DNA of 64,000 nt from Apiospora phragmitis (taxonomy: Eukaryota; Ascomycota; Sordariomycetes; Amphisphaeriales; Apiosporaceae): positions 5,208,001-5,272,000 of the forward strand of contig JAQQWL010000002.1 of the NCBI GenBank assembly GCA_038363925.1, given 5' to 3'. Each line of letters begins with the position of its first letter. The first letter of the stretch is position 1. Positions 11,585 through 23,322 of this stretch are shown one piece after another. The notes below the pieces were generated by a model. It did no database searches. It was not told the origin of the DNA and was given only the letters and a program-made list of their open reading frames with translations. The position numbers and the translations under genes are program-made.

Positions 11585-12269
11585 TGTTACAACCCGACCT
11601 AACCATGCGGCCAAGACCCCACTCGCCGGAACGGGATAACCATGCCCCGACCAGGCTACGACGTCACAGCCACCGACCGCACTGCCAGCCACACCAATAT
11701 GAACTCCCCTATATTGCGAGAACGCGTAAACATAACTACGAAGATATTCCAGACAACGAAAGGATGGACCCGACCCGGGAAAGTAGCTAGGGAGGAATCA
11801 CGTGACAAGGAGCGACTGGATTACCGCGCTGCCAAGTGAGCCAGGAGCTACGGGGTCACGACGCTCCAAGTGAGCCACTGGAATGGATCACCGTGATCCA
11901 AGGGATAGATCACCGTGAGCCAACAACAGGATCACCGTGAGCCAACGGGTGATCCAACGGATCAGTGAGGAAGGAGATTGGATATATAACGACGGACGTC
12001 CCCTATGTATTTATATAGACACTCTCTACCTCAGTAATCAATCTAAGCATCAATCTTAACCCATTGGTGAGGCAAACAGCCTTAACGAAACTATTATGAA
12101 TACCTTTAAAATCCACGCACCTTAGTCACCTTCGTTCCTACGAGCTATTGCCTATTGTATCGATAGAAGGCGACTTCTATCGCACGTTCAGATACTTTCT
12201 CGTATTGCTAACATAAACCCCAGTACGTCTTACTAGGTTTCTTTTGGAACCCGGATAGCGTTCGTTACA
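11585..12269 (+). mobile_element. Solo LTR nested in the Copia element
   Basis: A 685-bp block of normal base composition inside the AT-rich element. It begins TGTTACA, ends GTTACA and is flanked by the 5-bp duplication AGCGC (11580-11584 and 12270-12274). It contains a TATATAA motif (about 11984), a downstream region ending in 'CTCTACCTCAGTAATC', and a triplicated 22-bp repeat, all fitting an LTR with its promoter in the plus direction. No internal domain accompanies it, so it is a solo LTR left by recombination. The family cannot be named from the LTR alone. It lacks the RIP signature of its host element. Confidence 0.82.
11885..11950 (+). repeat. Three 22-bp tandem repeats in the solo LTR
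   Basis: The core GATCACCGTGA starts at 11886, 11908 and 11930, exactly 22 bp apart, followed each time by (T/G)CCAA. The first copy is a perfect inverted repeat, GGATCAC-C-GTGATCC. Such repeats in LTRs often act as enhancer or binding sites; that role is inferred. Confidence 0.7.
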
Positions 12270-15047
12270 AGCGCCGAGATTAAGTTCGGAAGCTTAAAAC
12301 TTATCTCGTCGATTAAAATAATCGATATACGGAACCGATTAAGGGTAATTAAGTATTATATTTTAAATATTATAACCCTTTTTTATTTTTATTATATAAC
12401 GCCGATTAGTTTAAAACGTATTATAATAATATTTTTAATTTTATTATATAAAAAAACGGCGAGATACTCCTTATAATTAAGAAATAAGGATATCTATTCT
12501 TTAATATTAGCCGTATGAAAATAACGTCATATTTTATTAAAAAATAGCTTCGATACTTTTATTAATAGTTTAAACACCCTCGTATAAAAAAGCTCTATAC
12601 GCTTTTAAAGAACGCCGGCTACGATAACGTTAACCCTATTATTTTTAACGAGATTTAAAAGCTTTACTTTTAATATTAATCGTATAATCCGGCGTTATAA
12701 AAATTTAAATTTTTATTATAAAATAAATACGACTTTAATTACGAAATTATTATAAACGTTATTTATATTAACGTATAAAACGTATTTTACGTAATCGATT
12801 CGAGTACGTTTTTTTAAACGGTTATATTTTTATATTCGCTTAGTGTACGAAATACTTAAAGTATCTTTTATAAGTGCTAAATATATATATACTAGGGACC
12901 TCTTAATTATATCTCGTATAATCCGAGTATATACTTTTAAGGAGAATCTCGAGACTATATATAAATAATAGGAATTACCTATAAATAAATACTTATCGAA
13001 GCTTATTAAATAATAAATAAGGTTAAACGAGCGTACGTTCTATTATATAAGGCCTTCGATATTTTATAAAAGGATTTCGGTTACGGAACGAATATCTAGA
13101 TAGTACTCTAAATAGTAGTTAAGCTCCGACAAGACGGCGTTATTACCTCGTCTAGATATCCATTTTAAGAGTCTAACGCGGAGGAGATTAATAATCTCGC
13201 CGCACGAGGAGTTTTCGAATTTATTCGATTCGATCCGGGTAAATACACCGGCTGGAGAATTTTTAAATACGGCTCGTACGAGAGATCAAGGGTAAAACTA
13301 CGAAGCCGTACGAGAAGTTTAGGCTCGTAATATAAGGCTACGAAGATATAGAAAAGGAGGCTATTTTAACCTAGTTACCGATAATCTAGCGGATAAGCTA
13401 AAGACTCCTTTTAGCTTTTAAACCGACCTTAATCCGAAACTTTAATATATAAGGCGAGCTACGCGATATTATATAAGCGTATACTTAGTTATATAATAAA
13501 TTAAACCGATTAGTTTACACACGTTTATTAATAAAGTTAAAGACTTAGTATTTTAAAAGGACGCTATTTTAAATCGTATTACCCTTATATAAATTAATAG
13601 AGTTAAAACTTTATTAACTTAAAACGTATTATAATTATTATATATAAAATTTAAAAATAATAGTTTTAATATACGACGCCTATTTATTATTTATTATAAA
13701 AAACCCGAATACTTTCGATGTAATAGTAATATAGACCGACGATATATTTAGTTTCGTTATAGCCTTTTTTTCTTTAAAAAAAGGAAAAAAAGCTAATAAA
13801 GGAATAATTCCGTATAAAATTAAAAAATATCTTAACCGAAAACACGTTAATCGAGTTTAACGGAGGCAAGATTTAACTAAAATCGTACGATATCCTTTTC
13901 GAGTAAAAGGGATAAGTTAACTAACTAAAGCCTGTTAACTTAAAAGCTATTAATAAAAACTAGTAGTACGTCTCTTAACGAGTAAAAGGAGCATACCTAG
14001 CATTTATTTATTAGCTAAAAACAGCGTATAACCTATCTATCGCCGTTTAAATATAAACCTTAAAAAATAAGGATATTAAGAGCTTAAATAAGCGTATTAA
14101 TTAATAAATTTAAAACTTAATACGCGGCTTAAAATATATCTCGTTTAACCTTTATTATATAAAGATATATATTTTTATTAATAGCTCGTTTATAAATAAT
14201 AAAGATTTAACTTCTTAACTTAAATATTTAATCTTATTAAGTTAAGAAATAAATAATATAAAAAACTAGTTCGAAATTTAAAATAATATTATTTATTAAA
14301 GCTCGATTAAATATAAAAGAGTTATATAAAACGTATTAATTAACGAATTATACGGCACGATTTTTAATATAAATAACGATATCGTATTAAGTATTACGCT
14401 TAAAAAAATTATACGAACCTTAAAATTTTAAAATATATTAATAATCTTTTATATAAATTCGAAATCTCTTTATAATTACTTAATTAAACTAAATATAATA
14501 AACGAAAAGAGGCTTATAATTAATATTATATCCCTTCGAGAATTATACGAAAAAAGAGATCTCATAGATCTATTATATCGATAATAAGGATAACCCGGTA
14601 GACGCTTTTACTAAGGTATCTTTAAATAAAGCCCTCGAGTAAATAATCTTAATAAATAGCTTTACCGTATATATAAAAGCGTATATTAAAAGGCTAGACT
14701 CGTATATTCTTAATAAAGTATAACGTATCGCGATATATAATAGTACCCTTATTACTATTATTATTTTTAAACCGTTCTTTTTAATTTATAGCGAGAAATA
14801 ATATATATTAACGTACGATAACTTCCCTTATTACCGTTATTATTATTAAACGATTAAACTAACTAGTTAAAAAGACCTGTTACTCGATAAAATTAACGTT
14901 AAGAAGGTATAACATTACCTATACGGCTTAAACAGGCACCGAATACCGGATTAGCGCAACTTATCCGTACGAGACCCTCGGGAAGGGAAGGCCCGTATCT
15001 AAAAAGGGGAACAGGCTAATTTTATCGCTAAAACAGAAAACTGCCAA

Positions 15048-15259
15048 TATTAAAACAATAAGAACTAAGGTTTTCTATATTACTCTAAAAAAAATACTAC
15101 GTACCTACGTATACGAACCCCTTTTTAGTTTTATTAAAAGGGGTATACGATACCCCTCGTAGCTCGTATTAAAAATAGATATAAATAATAGAATATAATA
15201 ATATAACCCCGATTGAACCCGGAACCCACTTGTACGTACGTACGGAAGCCCATTTAACA
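15048..15259 (+). repeat. Right LTR (212 bp)
   Basis: Starts TATTAA, which is TGTTGG after G-to-A changes, and ends TTAACA. It mirrors the left copy: here the inner (left) part is AT-converted and the outer (right) part keeps the GC-rich version, such as 'GAACCCGGAACCCAC'. Its last bases supply the stop codon of the flanking minus-strand gene. Confidence 0.93.
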
Positions 15260-16497
15260 GAGGTGCCTCGTCCTCTTCCGTCCTCTGGTCGTCGTCGTCT
15301 GGGTCGGCGGTATCAAGGGGGGTGGGTTGCGCACAGCATCTTCCTCCTCGGCAGGGAGGTTAAGCTCGAGGGTAGAGTAGAAATACTCCATCGTCTCGGG
15401 GTATTGAGTGTAGTAGTCAATCCATATTGAGCTGCACTCTTGCTGGCTCAACCCAGTCATATTCTTTTCCGCATCATAGAACTCAGGAGAGCCCTGCTCC
15501 CCCTCTAAAAGCTCTCTGGCAGCATCCACGTGGGACTGGAAACGCTCTCGTATAAGATCTTTTGAGTGAGCTCGTATCCAAGTCCTGACGTCGCTATATA
15601 CCACACTCATCATCTTTTCTTCGGCCTGTCGAATGGCCGCATCCATAGCCTTGGATTCACAGTCACACTGGAGACCTGCTGGAGCCATGCATATGGCACA
15701 ATCTGGGTCCATTCGTACAGCTTTCCATACATACTTGAGTACTGGCGGGTTGGATATGTATGCTTCTCTTTTGACGCTCATAGTTGAAACGTACTGAGCG
15801 AATTTGTATCGCGCACGGCTTGACCAATAGTGACCCGAGCCAACGCTATCATCACTGTCGTAGTGTCCATCGCTGTCGTGACTGTCGTTGCTGACGTCGC
15901 TGCTCTCATTAATTTCAGCCTCATTGCTTTCTTCATTTCCTTCTGAGGACATCTTGTACCGATTCCTATGCACAGATTCGTCCAGGGACTGTTGGCATCC
16001 TGATACCCAACCTGAGACCATGTCTGAAGAGGGAACTGGGGTATTCGGTAGAGTAAGCTTTGGTCCAAAGTTATCCCCGAAACTTCCTCCTACGAAATCA
16101 TTGAGTCCATTGAACATGGGGAAAGGGACCAAGAGATGCAACCCTTGTAACTGTCGCTTCAGGAGTGCGCCATTCGATGATATGAATGTATGCCTAAGTC
16201 TGGAAGACGCTAACTCATCTTCGGTAAAATCAGAGCAGGGCACATACTCTTGCGAAGAACGAGAAAGTAGTTTGAAAAGCGGCGGTTTCGTCAATTCGAG
16301 ATTGAATCCGTCAAAAATGAAACATAATTCACTTATAATCTCAAAAGGGTAGTCGATGCTAAACCACATCTGATTGCTCTTGAGAAGACATATGATTGCA
16401 GCATTCTCCAGACTGTAGAAGATTGTGTTGATCTTGAACTGAGTGAAACTGGTAGATTTAGGGATTTCTAGGAAACGAAGCGCAAGTTCGCGGATAC
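15254..16497 (-). CDS. Conserved fungal protein, C terminus trimmed by the retrotransposon
   Basis: The frame is open from about 16497 and reads 'FKINTIFYSLENAAIICLL', a Ser/Asp-rich middle, then a C-terminal module with 'DPDCAICMAPAGLQCDCESK' and a helical stretch ('RQAEEKMMSVVYSDVRTWI') shared by many uncharacterised ascomycete proteins. No ATG precedes the conserved part in frame, so an upstream exon is needed. Either it is spliced onto the C2H2 gene through a 56-bp intron (16498-16553, GTGAGT donor, ACTTAC branch-like site), giving one 936-residue protein, or it uses a small exon of its own near 16509. The stop TAA (15254-15256) and the preceding Cys codon come from the LTR; the old tail lies at 9027-9061. 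Function unknown. Confidence 0.6.
15260..15264. repeat. Target-site duplication GAGGT, right copy
   Basis: Matches 9057-9061 exactly and follows the terminal CA of the right LTR. Confidence 0.9.
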
Positions 16498-18179
16498 CTT
16501 TGTGAGCATGGTAAGTTTTTTATGTTCCTCGGAATATGATTCAGATAACTCACCAGGAAAGTCGCAGACCAGTGAATGCTCCCGGCCACAAAGAAGAGTG
16601 TGATGACTCTCGTTCGATGGATTATAGTCTTGCGCTATTTCTGTATCATCATCCAATGAGGGGCAAGCGAGTAGCGCAAACCGTTCGAGGTGGTGAATGA
16701 TATGCTTTTGCATATCTGCGGTGTCCGTAAAAGATGATGGGCAATACGGGCAACCGCGGTGTAAATGCTCTGAAGGAGCCACAACTGCACCGATGAGCTG
16801 GTCGGAAAACATTTCTTGAAAAGAGTCTGTGTGCATCATCTTCAGATGATGCACATAGTCGGGTTGTGTTTCAAACTCTTCTTGGTGTTTTCGACAATGC
16901 CAGACTTGAACGTGCTGGCTTTCATGGTCGATCCACTCTTTAACTGTCCCATATAGACGATTGGAATCCTGACACTGTTCATAAGTACAGTGGTAAGCCT
17001 GCAAATCATGACCCATATGTCTCCTATTTTGCATTTCAGTGAACTTCACACAACGATGTGGGATGAATGGAGGTAGTCATACCGCCATGGTCCGATTTCT
17101 GAAAACCTCGCTGGACATAGTATCATGCAATAAGGGCATTGGAAATGCTTTTGTCCCCCTTTCAATTTTGGTGTCGGTGGCCAAGGTAGTTCGTCCTGTT
17201 CAGGACTCATCGCAACCGATAAACCACTTTGATGGGATATCACCGACTTTATATCATCAGGCTTTGCTATGTTCACTGGAAGTGGTGTAGCAGTGGTTGC
17301 AAGAGATGGACGGGCATGTGACGTTTCGGTATGGGCATCTAGAATTTGCGGACCTAGATTGGGTGGCTGCATCTTTGGTGGACGAGACTGTGTCACACCC
17401 AGCCTAGATGCATGTTTCTTCCAATAAACGAATTGTTGTTTTCGCCTTGCATTTGCAATCCCTGTCCTTTTCATTATCCAACTCTCAGTTGACGCGTACT
17501 GCGAAATGAGCTCTTCCGAGTGGAATTCCGCGAGAAGTTTGTCTTGGGAGTCCAGAATTCCTAGCAGATATTGTCGATGGAGATATGCCGCGGTGAGAGT
17601 CTCGATCTCCTCGCGCTCTTTTCGATACGGCCCACGATCTGCATGGGAGATATTTCCGTAGAGTTGATCGTTTGTCTTGGAGGGACGGTTTTTGGGATTC
17701 CGAATCCTAGTGGCTATGGTGTAGAGTGTATCTAGACGTTCAGTTAGGCCTTGCAAGCGAAAGCCAACTTCGTCGAAAGAACCCAGATCGATATGTTCTT
17801 GCTGTTCCACGTAGGATGAATCTGAACTGCTGCCAGACGAACTGGTCAAACTGGCCGAGTCTTGGTCTTGCTCGGCAGGACCACGCTCGCCTTTCGCAAT
17901 GGCGAGCAGGTTGTTGAGGTGCTCCTGTACTTCCAACATTACTTCTCTCGGCCGATCTCTCACGAGATCAGAATCTCGGACTCGATAATCCAAAGACGCA
18001 TGATCTTCGTGATAGAGCCCCAGGCTATGCGCCCACAGCTGGAATCGCTCTGTTTCCGAGCTAATGTGACGACCGCTAGGAAGCCTGTCAGCGAGAGCCA
18101 GAGGGTGCGCGAAAGAACTGAATGTCTCGGCTACGCGTTCGCCAATTACCCGAAGATATTGTCGGTCCTCTTGATCCAT
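16468..18179 (-). CDS. C2H2-type zinc-finger protein of a fungal accessory family
   Basis: Exon 1 is 17083-18179 and exon 2 is 17023 down to TAG at 16468, joined by a 59-bp intron (17024-17082, GTATGA..ATAG) that brings 'CPARFSEIGPWR' in frame with 'RHMGHDLQAYHC'. The N-terminal 300 residues are helical with no named domain. The C-terminal part has degenerate C2H2 fingers: 'FQCPYC', 'YHCTYEQC' with a downstream HESQH, 'WHCRKH' with HHLKMMH, and 'GCPYCPSSF' with HIIHH. A Ser-rich acidic segment lies near residue 120. Family members are abundant and variable in filamentous fungi and often sit beside NLR-type genes; their function is unknown. An alternative splice at 16554 fuses it to the frame ending at 15254. 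It is divergent from the DUF7580-like gene at 18492. Confidence 0.72.
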
Positions 18180-18491
18180 TACGCCAGACTCAGGTGGTCG
18201 AATCAGTTCAGGAATTGTTTGGAAGATATTGCGAGGAGGAGCAAGGACATACTGAATGACAGTGTGGGAAAGTCAAGCGGGGAAGGGACCAACGCATGCA
18301 TGTCAGAAAGCGAGCATTTCCGGACGCTCCGGCCCGCCTATGCGGCTGACCATTGCCCAGGGGTGCCAGCCTTGAAATTCGAAACCCCGCGTCTCGCTGT
18401 TCACATCTTACACCTGCATTCATTTGATCCAAGCTGGCTTTCCATTGTGAAATATTCTGCGCGTCTAAACCCAATCTCGTTGAGCAATAGC
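18180..18491. promoter_or_regulatory. Divergent promoter between the C2H2 and DUF7580-like genes
   Basis: A 312-bp spacer between two head-to-head genes of accessory families. A shared short promoter would allow co-expression (inference). No clear TATA box was seen. Confidence 0.35.
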
Positions 18492-20253
18492 ATGTCGGGC
18501 TTTGAGATAGCCGGTGTTGTGTTGGGGGGCAATCCCTCTTCTCATCTCGGCACTTGAGCACTACAAGTCGGGCAAGTCCACTATGGCAACTTTCATCCAG
18601 TGGCAAGGTCAATTGGATACACTCTTGTTCCGACTGAAGAACCAAAAACTGTCCTTCTTCTTCGACATACTCGAACTACTTAGAAGCGCCAGCATCGAAG
18701 ATGTAGTCGAGAACCCGGACATCACGGAGACTGAATGTTTGCTCATTCTTCACGACGCCAAGACCGGTGCTTACCTGCAAGCCTACCTCGGCCAGCACTA
18801 CGACGCATTCCTGGAGATATTAAGGCGGTATGAGGATTGCCTCAAGCTTATCGCCAGAAAGCTGAAACACGTTAGAAGGCTGCCTAAGGTATAACTTGAC
18901 GAACGCCTCTGCTTTATTGCCATGTCTTCACTGATGTAATATTTATCAGGTAACGAAGGACGATCTCCTTGCACTACTGGCAGCCAACCCCCCTGGATAT
19001 AAGGGCTTTGCGTTTCAGCAACGCATCTCATTTACGATCGAGAAAACTCGGCTTACACAGCTCATAGAAGAGCTGAATGAAGACCGTCTTTCACTAAAGA
19101 CTATCATCAAGGGCATGAGGTCACAGCAAGAACACACCACCAATGAGCCTTCCAAAGACTCGCATAAGTTGGCAAATCTCCTAGGTCAAGTGCAAGGGCA
19201 TGCTCAATCACTCTTCTCAGCTGTGTATAGAAGTTGCGAATGCAGTTGCCCAAGAAGACATAGGGTGCTTCTGCAGCTGCATAACCGCATACCCCCTACT
19301 AAAGTGCGTAGGAATGCCAGCTCGAGGAAGACTAATCCTGCCACATTCAAGCTTGTGGTAGGAATGGGAGACGTGTTGCTGGAGGCGATAGTCCAAGCCG
19401 GTGCAGCGAGCATATCTCCCCAACCTACTAAGACGGGCCTAAGGTACGCGACCACCCAGGCATCAGGGGCGAGCAACGAATGTTAGTAACACCTCATATT
19501 TCACAATCAATTCAGCAAAATCTCCAAACCATCAGTAAACCTATCGGTTCCATCTATAGTGGTTACTCATCATAGTACTGCAGTAATGTACACTTCTCAC
19601 TTAGTAACGACTGTTTTGGGCTTCTTGATGGCCAAAGTCATAATTCAAGATTCCTTGGCGACTCGTTGACTTTGGCGGAGGTGCTTCGACGTGGCAGCGA
19701 CAACGAAACTGCTCGCATTAGTTACAAGGAGCAGACGTTCCTGGCACTCGACATAGCACGCTCAGTTGTCCAACTTCGGGAGACACTATGGCTAGGGTCC
19801 CCATTCACAAGCCACGCTCTACTGGTCATCATACCGGCGAAGAAAAATCTGGGGTTCAGCACGAAACCTTTCGTCGAGCAGACACCCGAGTCTACGAAAT
19901 CAGCCCAGGTGAGCCCGGACCCGGAGGCAGTGCTTTGCGAGCTTGCCATCTTACTTTTGGAGCTGTGGCATCACAGACCGTTGGAGCTGTGGTGCGCGAA
20001 CATGGAAGAAATGGATATCAGTACACCCCACTGTCGCCTGACAGCTGCCATCAGTTGGGTGAAAGCGACGTCGGAACGGATACCGCTACACCACCTGGAT
20101 GCGATCGAGGGATGCATTGCTTTATGTTGCGGCAGACAACGTCTCTGGGGTGACCAGGAATTCCTCAAAATTTACTGTGAAAATGTCATCATACCACTCC
20201 AGGAGAGCTGCAGAGCGTGGGATGCCTACGAGGGCTGGTCGGAGGCCCCCTGA
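18492..20253 (+). CDS. DUF7580-like fungal protein, one frameshift
   Basis: Starts 'MSGFEIAGVVLG' and, after a frame change inside a G6 run (18524-18529; five G would be in frame), continues 'AIPLLISALEHYKSG', the recognisable N terminus of DUF7580-type proteins. Exons: 18492-18888; intron 18889-18949 (GTATAA..TCAG); 18950-19443; a longer intron with donor GTACGC and acceptor at 19583 or 19604, both phase-compatible; then to TGA at 20251-20253. The last exon holds the conserved C-terminal block ('CFGLLDGQSHNSRFLGD', then 'LALDIARSVVQLRETLWLG'). With one G removed the product is about 519 residues. The family is widespread in Pezizomycotina near NLR and prion-type genes; function is unknown. 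Confidence 0.68.
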
Positions 20254-21219
20254 AAGTGCGGTCTGGTCGGGCTGGCAAGCGGCAACACAAAGACATCTTT
20301 TTCTTGCTCTCTCTCCTGTCTGTTTCGCGGGATCGAAGCTATGTAGTTGGAAAAAAAGCAATTCTAACTCGAACTAACGGGACAACAAGATGAATTGGAC
20401 ATACAAGGATCAGCTGGGGAGGCGTCCGGAGGATCCACCTTCGTCTTCGGCGACCGTCTTAGGCAGGAGGAAAGACACACAGTGAGAAGTTATGCTTGGC
20501 ACACACTGGGTGCTGATCTCACTTGCCTCTTCTGCAGTACGATGGGTAGGGGGAGCAAACCGCGCTCGTAGCCGCACAGGTGGTCTACGAGATTCTTACG
20601 AACTGGGCTGTGGCCTCGAAGAAAGGGTAGACCACGAGAACTAAAACCAAACAGGCCACAGGGCTTGGAGGCTTTAGACGGAGTTATTGTTCTGGATGAG
20701 GCAATAAAGAAGCAGTTCGTATCTCTCTTATATAGCTGCAAATCGACGGTATACGGACAACATTCACTCACAGCCGCTGATCGGCCCCGAGCCGGTTACC
20801 GCTGGGTGCACGTCAGGAACCATCAAAGTTTTGATGGCCTCATTAAGATTTTATCGATCCATGGGAGTCAAATGTATTGTGGCCGTATTATTGGTGTTTG
20901 AGTTGCGAAGATTGGAAAATAGTGACTTATTGTTTTCGATTTCTAATTGGACGTACCAATGCAGGATATTGCTGGTCTCTGTGTCAAGGACCAACGCTAC
21001 TGGTTCAAGTTGTCTAGTTTCTGACTCATTACTGGAATAGGGGTCAGGTTTAGTAGACCTGCTCTACTTGTTTACATGTAGTTGAGATAAGCACGAACCC
21101 TCTTCGTGCAGCTAGTGAATTAGGCTTTCAGGCTCCTATCTACCTTTACTAACGCCAGTTTGACTTCCCCACAATCTTGAAATGTTTAACTAACTCCATG
21201 GTGCCTTTCTTTTCAGATC
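20254..21219. other. Intergenic, nothing recognised
   Basis: Short frames only, without conserved motifs; composition is close to average. Confidence 0.45.
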
Positions 21220-22554
21220 ATGTCTTCAACTGTTTTCACTTCTCCATCTTTCTGCTCTGGAATCAAGCAGTCCATCACAGTCAACCTCGTCAACGATCAG
21301 ATATCTACCAACCACCATGGGGAACGCCTTAGAGGTGAAATTCTCTGGGACCTTCTCACCTCCAACTTTACCCTTGTGTCGTCTAATCCTGAAAACAACC
21401 ACGTAACCGACTTTTACCCTCGCTGGGAACCAAATCAGGGACAGGAACTCAATAGGTTCGTTGAAGTCCTTTCGGAGATATTGTCTGATTCAGCCACGCG
21501 GGAGAGGGAAAAGCTACTAGAGCACTATGAAGCCCCTCCTCACGACGACATCGTAATATCCGATGCAGATGCTCTTTTGATTGCTCCCCACTTACGCCGC
21601 CACCACTGGCAATGCGATATAGATAGCCGCCACTTCAACAAGAAAGAAGAATTATCGGTGGCTCTCTGCCCTCACGTGGGGGGACACCGGGTGTAGCTGT
21701 GCCCTGAGATTTGAGGAGAGACGCATGTCTAACTTCCTCCACCCCTATCGATTGACTGACTGCTATGATTTTGATGACCACAACCGGGATGCTTTCCTGG
21801 GAAGAAGATAATGAAGACGCTTCTCGTCTATGGCGCAATGGACACCGTGCTCTGGATATGCGCCCCCCCAGCGTGGACTTGCTGCGCTGGGGGGGGGGCT
21901 GCCCAGGAATGCCACTGTGAAGCGCCAGGACTCGGCTGGGATATTGCCTGCAAACATGCATTGCGAAACTACATCGGTCTCAAGTTCATCCAGAGATTTT
22001 CCGCCCTTTGTAGCGAGGCGTATCCAGAAGACGACCCAGAAGACCTCCGGCTCACAAGGACGTATCAGTAATTGGTCAAAGACAGCACGGTGTCGTACGT
22101 GAAGTCGGACATCCCGACTTACCTGTACAAGAGTTTCTACGGCATCAAGGACGGCCAGTTCCTACCCTATCCAGAACAGAGGCTGTTGGATCGCTGGTCC
22201 ACACCTGAAGGCGATTTCGACTACAGTCTGGTCTTGGGACGCGTGTCGTATGACGAGTTCCTCATCGTAGAGAGGGAAGTACCGTACATGCCATCGGTAG
22301 AGGAAGCCGAAGAAGCACGGTCAACTCTCAGCCAAAAGGGACTTCCTGTGGAACTCATAGACTTAGTGCTGGAGTTTGCCGAGTACAGAGAAACGCGGGC
22401 TTTGATGGTGCCTCATGATCCGTTCCATAAACAAAACCGAGAGCAACTAGAGCACTTCTTGGGGGAGTGCTGGAAGGTCATGATGCGGTGCGACATGATG
22501 GCCAAGGCTTTGGGGGGGGGGGGGGGGCGAGATTCCTTGGGACTCCCTGATTAG
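21220..22554 (+). pseudogene. Unknown fungal protein broken by G-run frameshifts and a stop
   Basis: One continuous protein can be followed across several frame changes. It runs from ATG 21220 to a G6 run (21678-21683), where one G fewer keeps it open ('CPHVGDTGCSCALRFEE'). It passes a GGG at 21799-21801 (again one too many), then a G10 run at 21889-21898, into 'GLGWDIACKHALRNYIGL'. It meets an in-frame TAA at 22069-22071 where CAA would fit, and ends in 'LGECWKVMMRCDMM' plus a poly-Gly stretch from a G16 run (22512-22527). The pieces look like one real, once-functional gene of about 440 residues; no domain is recognised. Either the gene is decayed or the G runs are miscounted in the assembly; the TAA argues for decay. 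Confidence 0.55.
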
Positions 22555-23322
22555 CAACTGCATAACCATGTTGTTTTCTCAGTGGCAAACCGGCTTTGAA
22601 AAGGAATACAAAGATGAATCCGGGTATGGCCAGGTGTTAAGAAATGCTGAACGCTATAGAAGCATCTTTCGTTAGGTTTCGAGGAAGGGAGATCAATATC
22701 AAGTTTGTGTTGGCTATGAGTCAAAATCACCAGAGGAGCAGTTTGCTTTTCATTTGGTTGTGAGTCAAGGGGACGATAGATCGGGTAACACCCTGTCTGT
22801 ACGCCTTCCACATCATCATTTGACCATCCTATTTTATATTACGAGTAAACCATAAGAGGGAGACCTGAATCTATATTAGAATCTTGTCGCAGTCCTGCTA
22901 TTGGATTTAGGTATGCTATTGTGCACTTGATAAAACCGTGGATGAGTGTATATCTGGCCCTGCTACTCACATTCGCTTCTGCCGCGCCTCCCCACCTACT
23001 TCCATTCTCCATCAAGCTGCGATGCGACTTATGCATCCTCAAGCCGAGGCCGCATCCTTGTCTAACTCAAAGCAGCTGCCTCACACATTGCCATCACCAA
23101 TGACGGCTTTACATGATCATCACGATACACACCTCAAGCTTGGCGACCTTGCAATTGTCACAAGCAAGTAAATCCTCACCAGGTTTCTTACATCCACCCC
23201 TGAATCCGATCCAGCTGCAGTTGCACGGTACAAGCATCTCGAAAGTAAGTGATTCCACTACATCTGTACCAACATATCCAAGTTTTCTGACAGTGAGCAC
23301 AAGTCATCAAAGTTTTGCGACA
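22555..23322. other. Intergenic, nothing recognised
   Basis: No frame with convincing coding character. Confidence 0.4.

Larger units (their letters stand above)
9062..15259 (+). mobile_element. RIP-decayed Copia-type LTR retrotransposon
   Basis: A 6198-bp element bounded by two 212-bp LTRs and a GAGGT duplication; without the nested solo LTR it is about 5.5 kb, a normal full-length Copia size. The interior is very AT-rich, with stop codons everywhere and only one short open frame (11220-11426). Despite this, plus-strand relics can be read. At 13303-13419 the frame gives 'KPYEKFRLVI' followed by a block resembling the Copia reverse-transcriptase segment, with TAA or TAG at each place where Gln (CAA/CAG) is expected. 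An integrase-like stretch lies upstream (about 12870-13060). Integrase before RT is the Copia order. C-to-T changes in CpA context with retained CpG are typical of RIP. The element is surely inactive. Confidence 0.9.

Noticed and set aside
11885..11950. CRISPR-like short repeats
   Set aside because: Only three contiguous 22-bp tandem units without unique spacers, in a fungal LTR.
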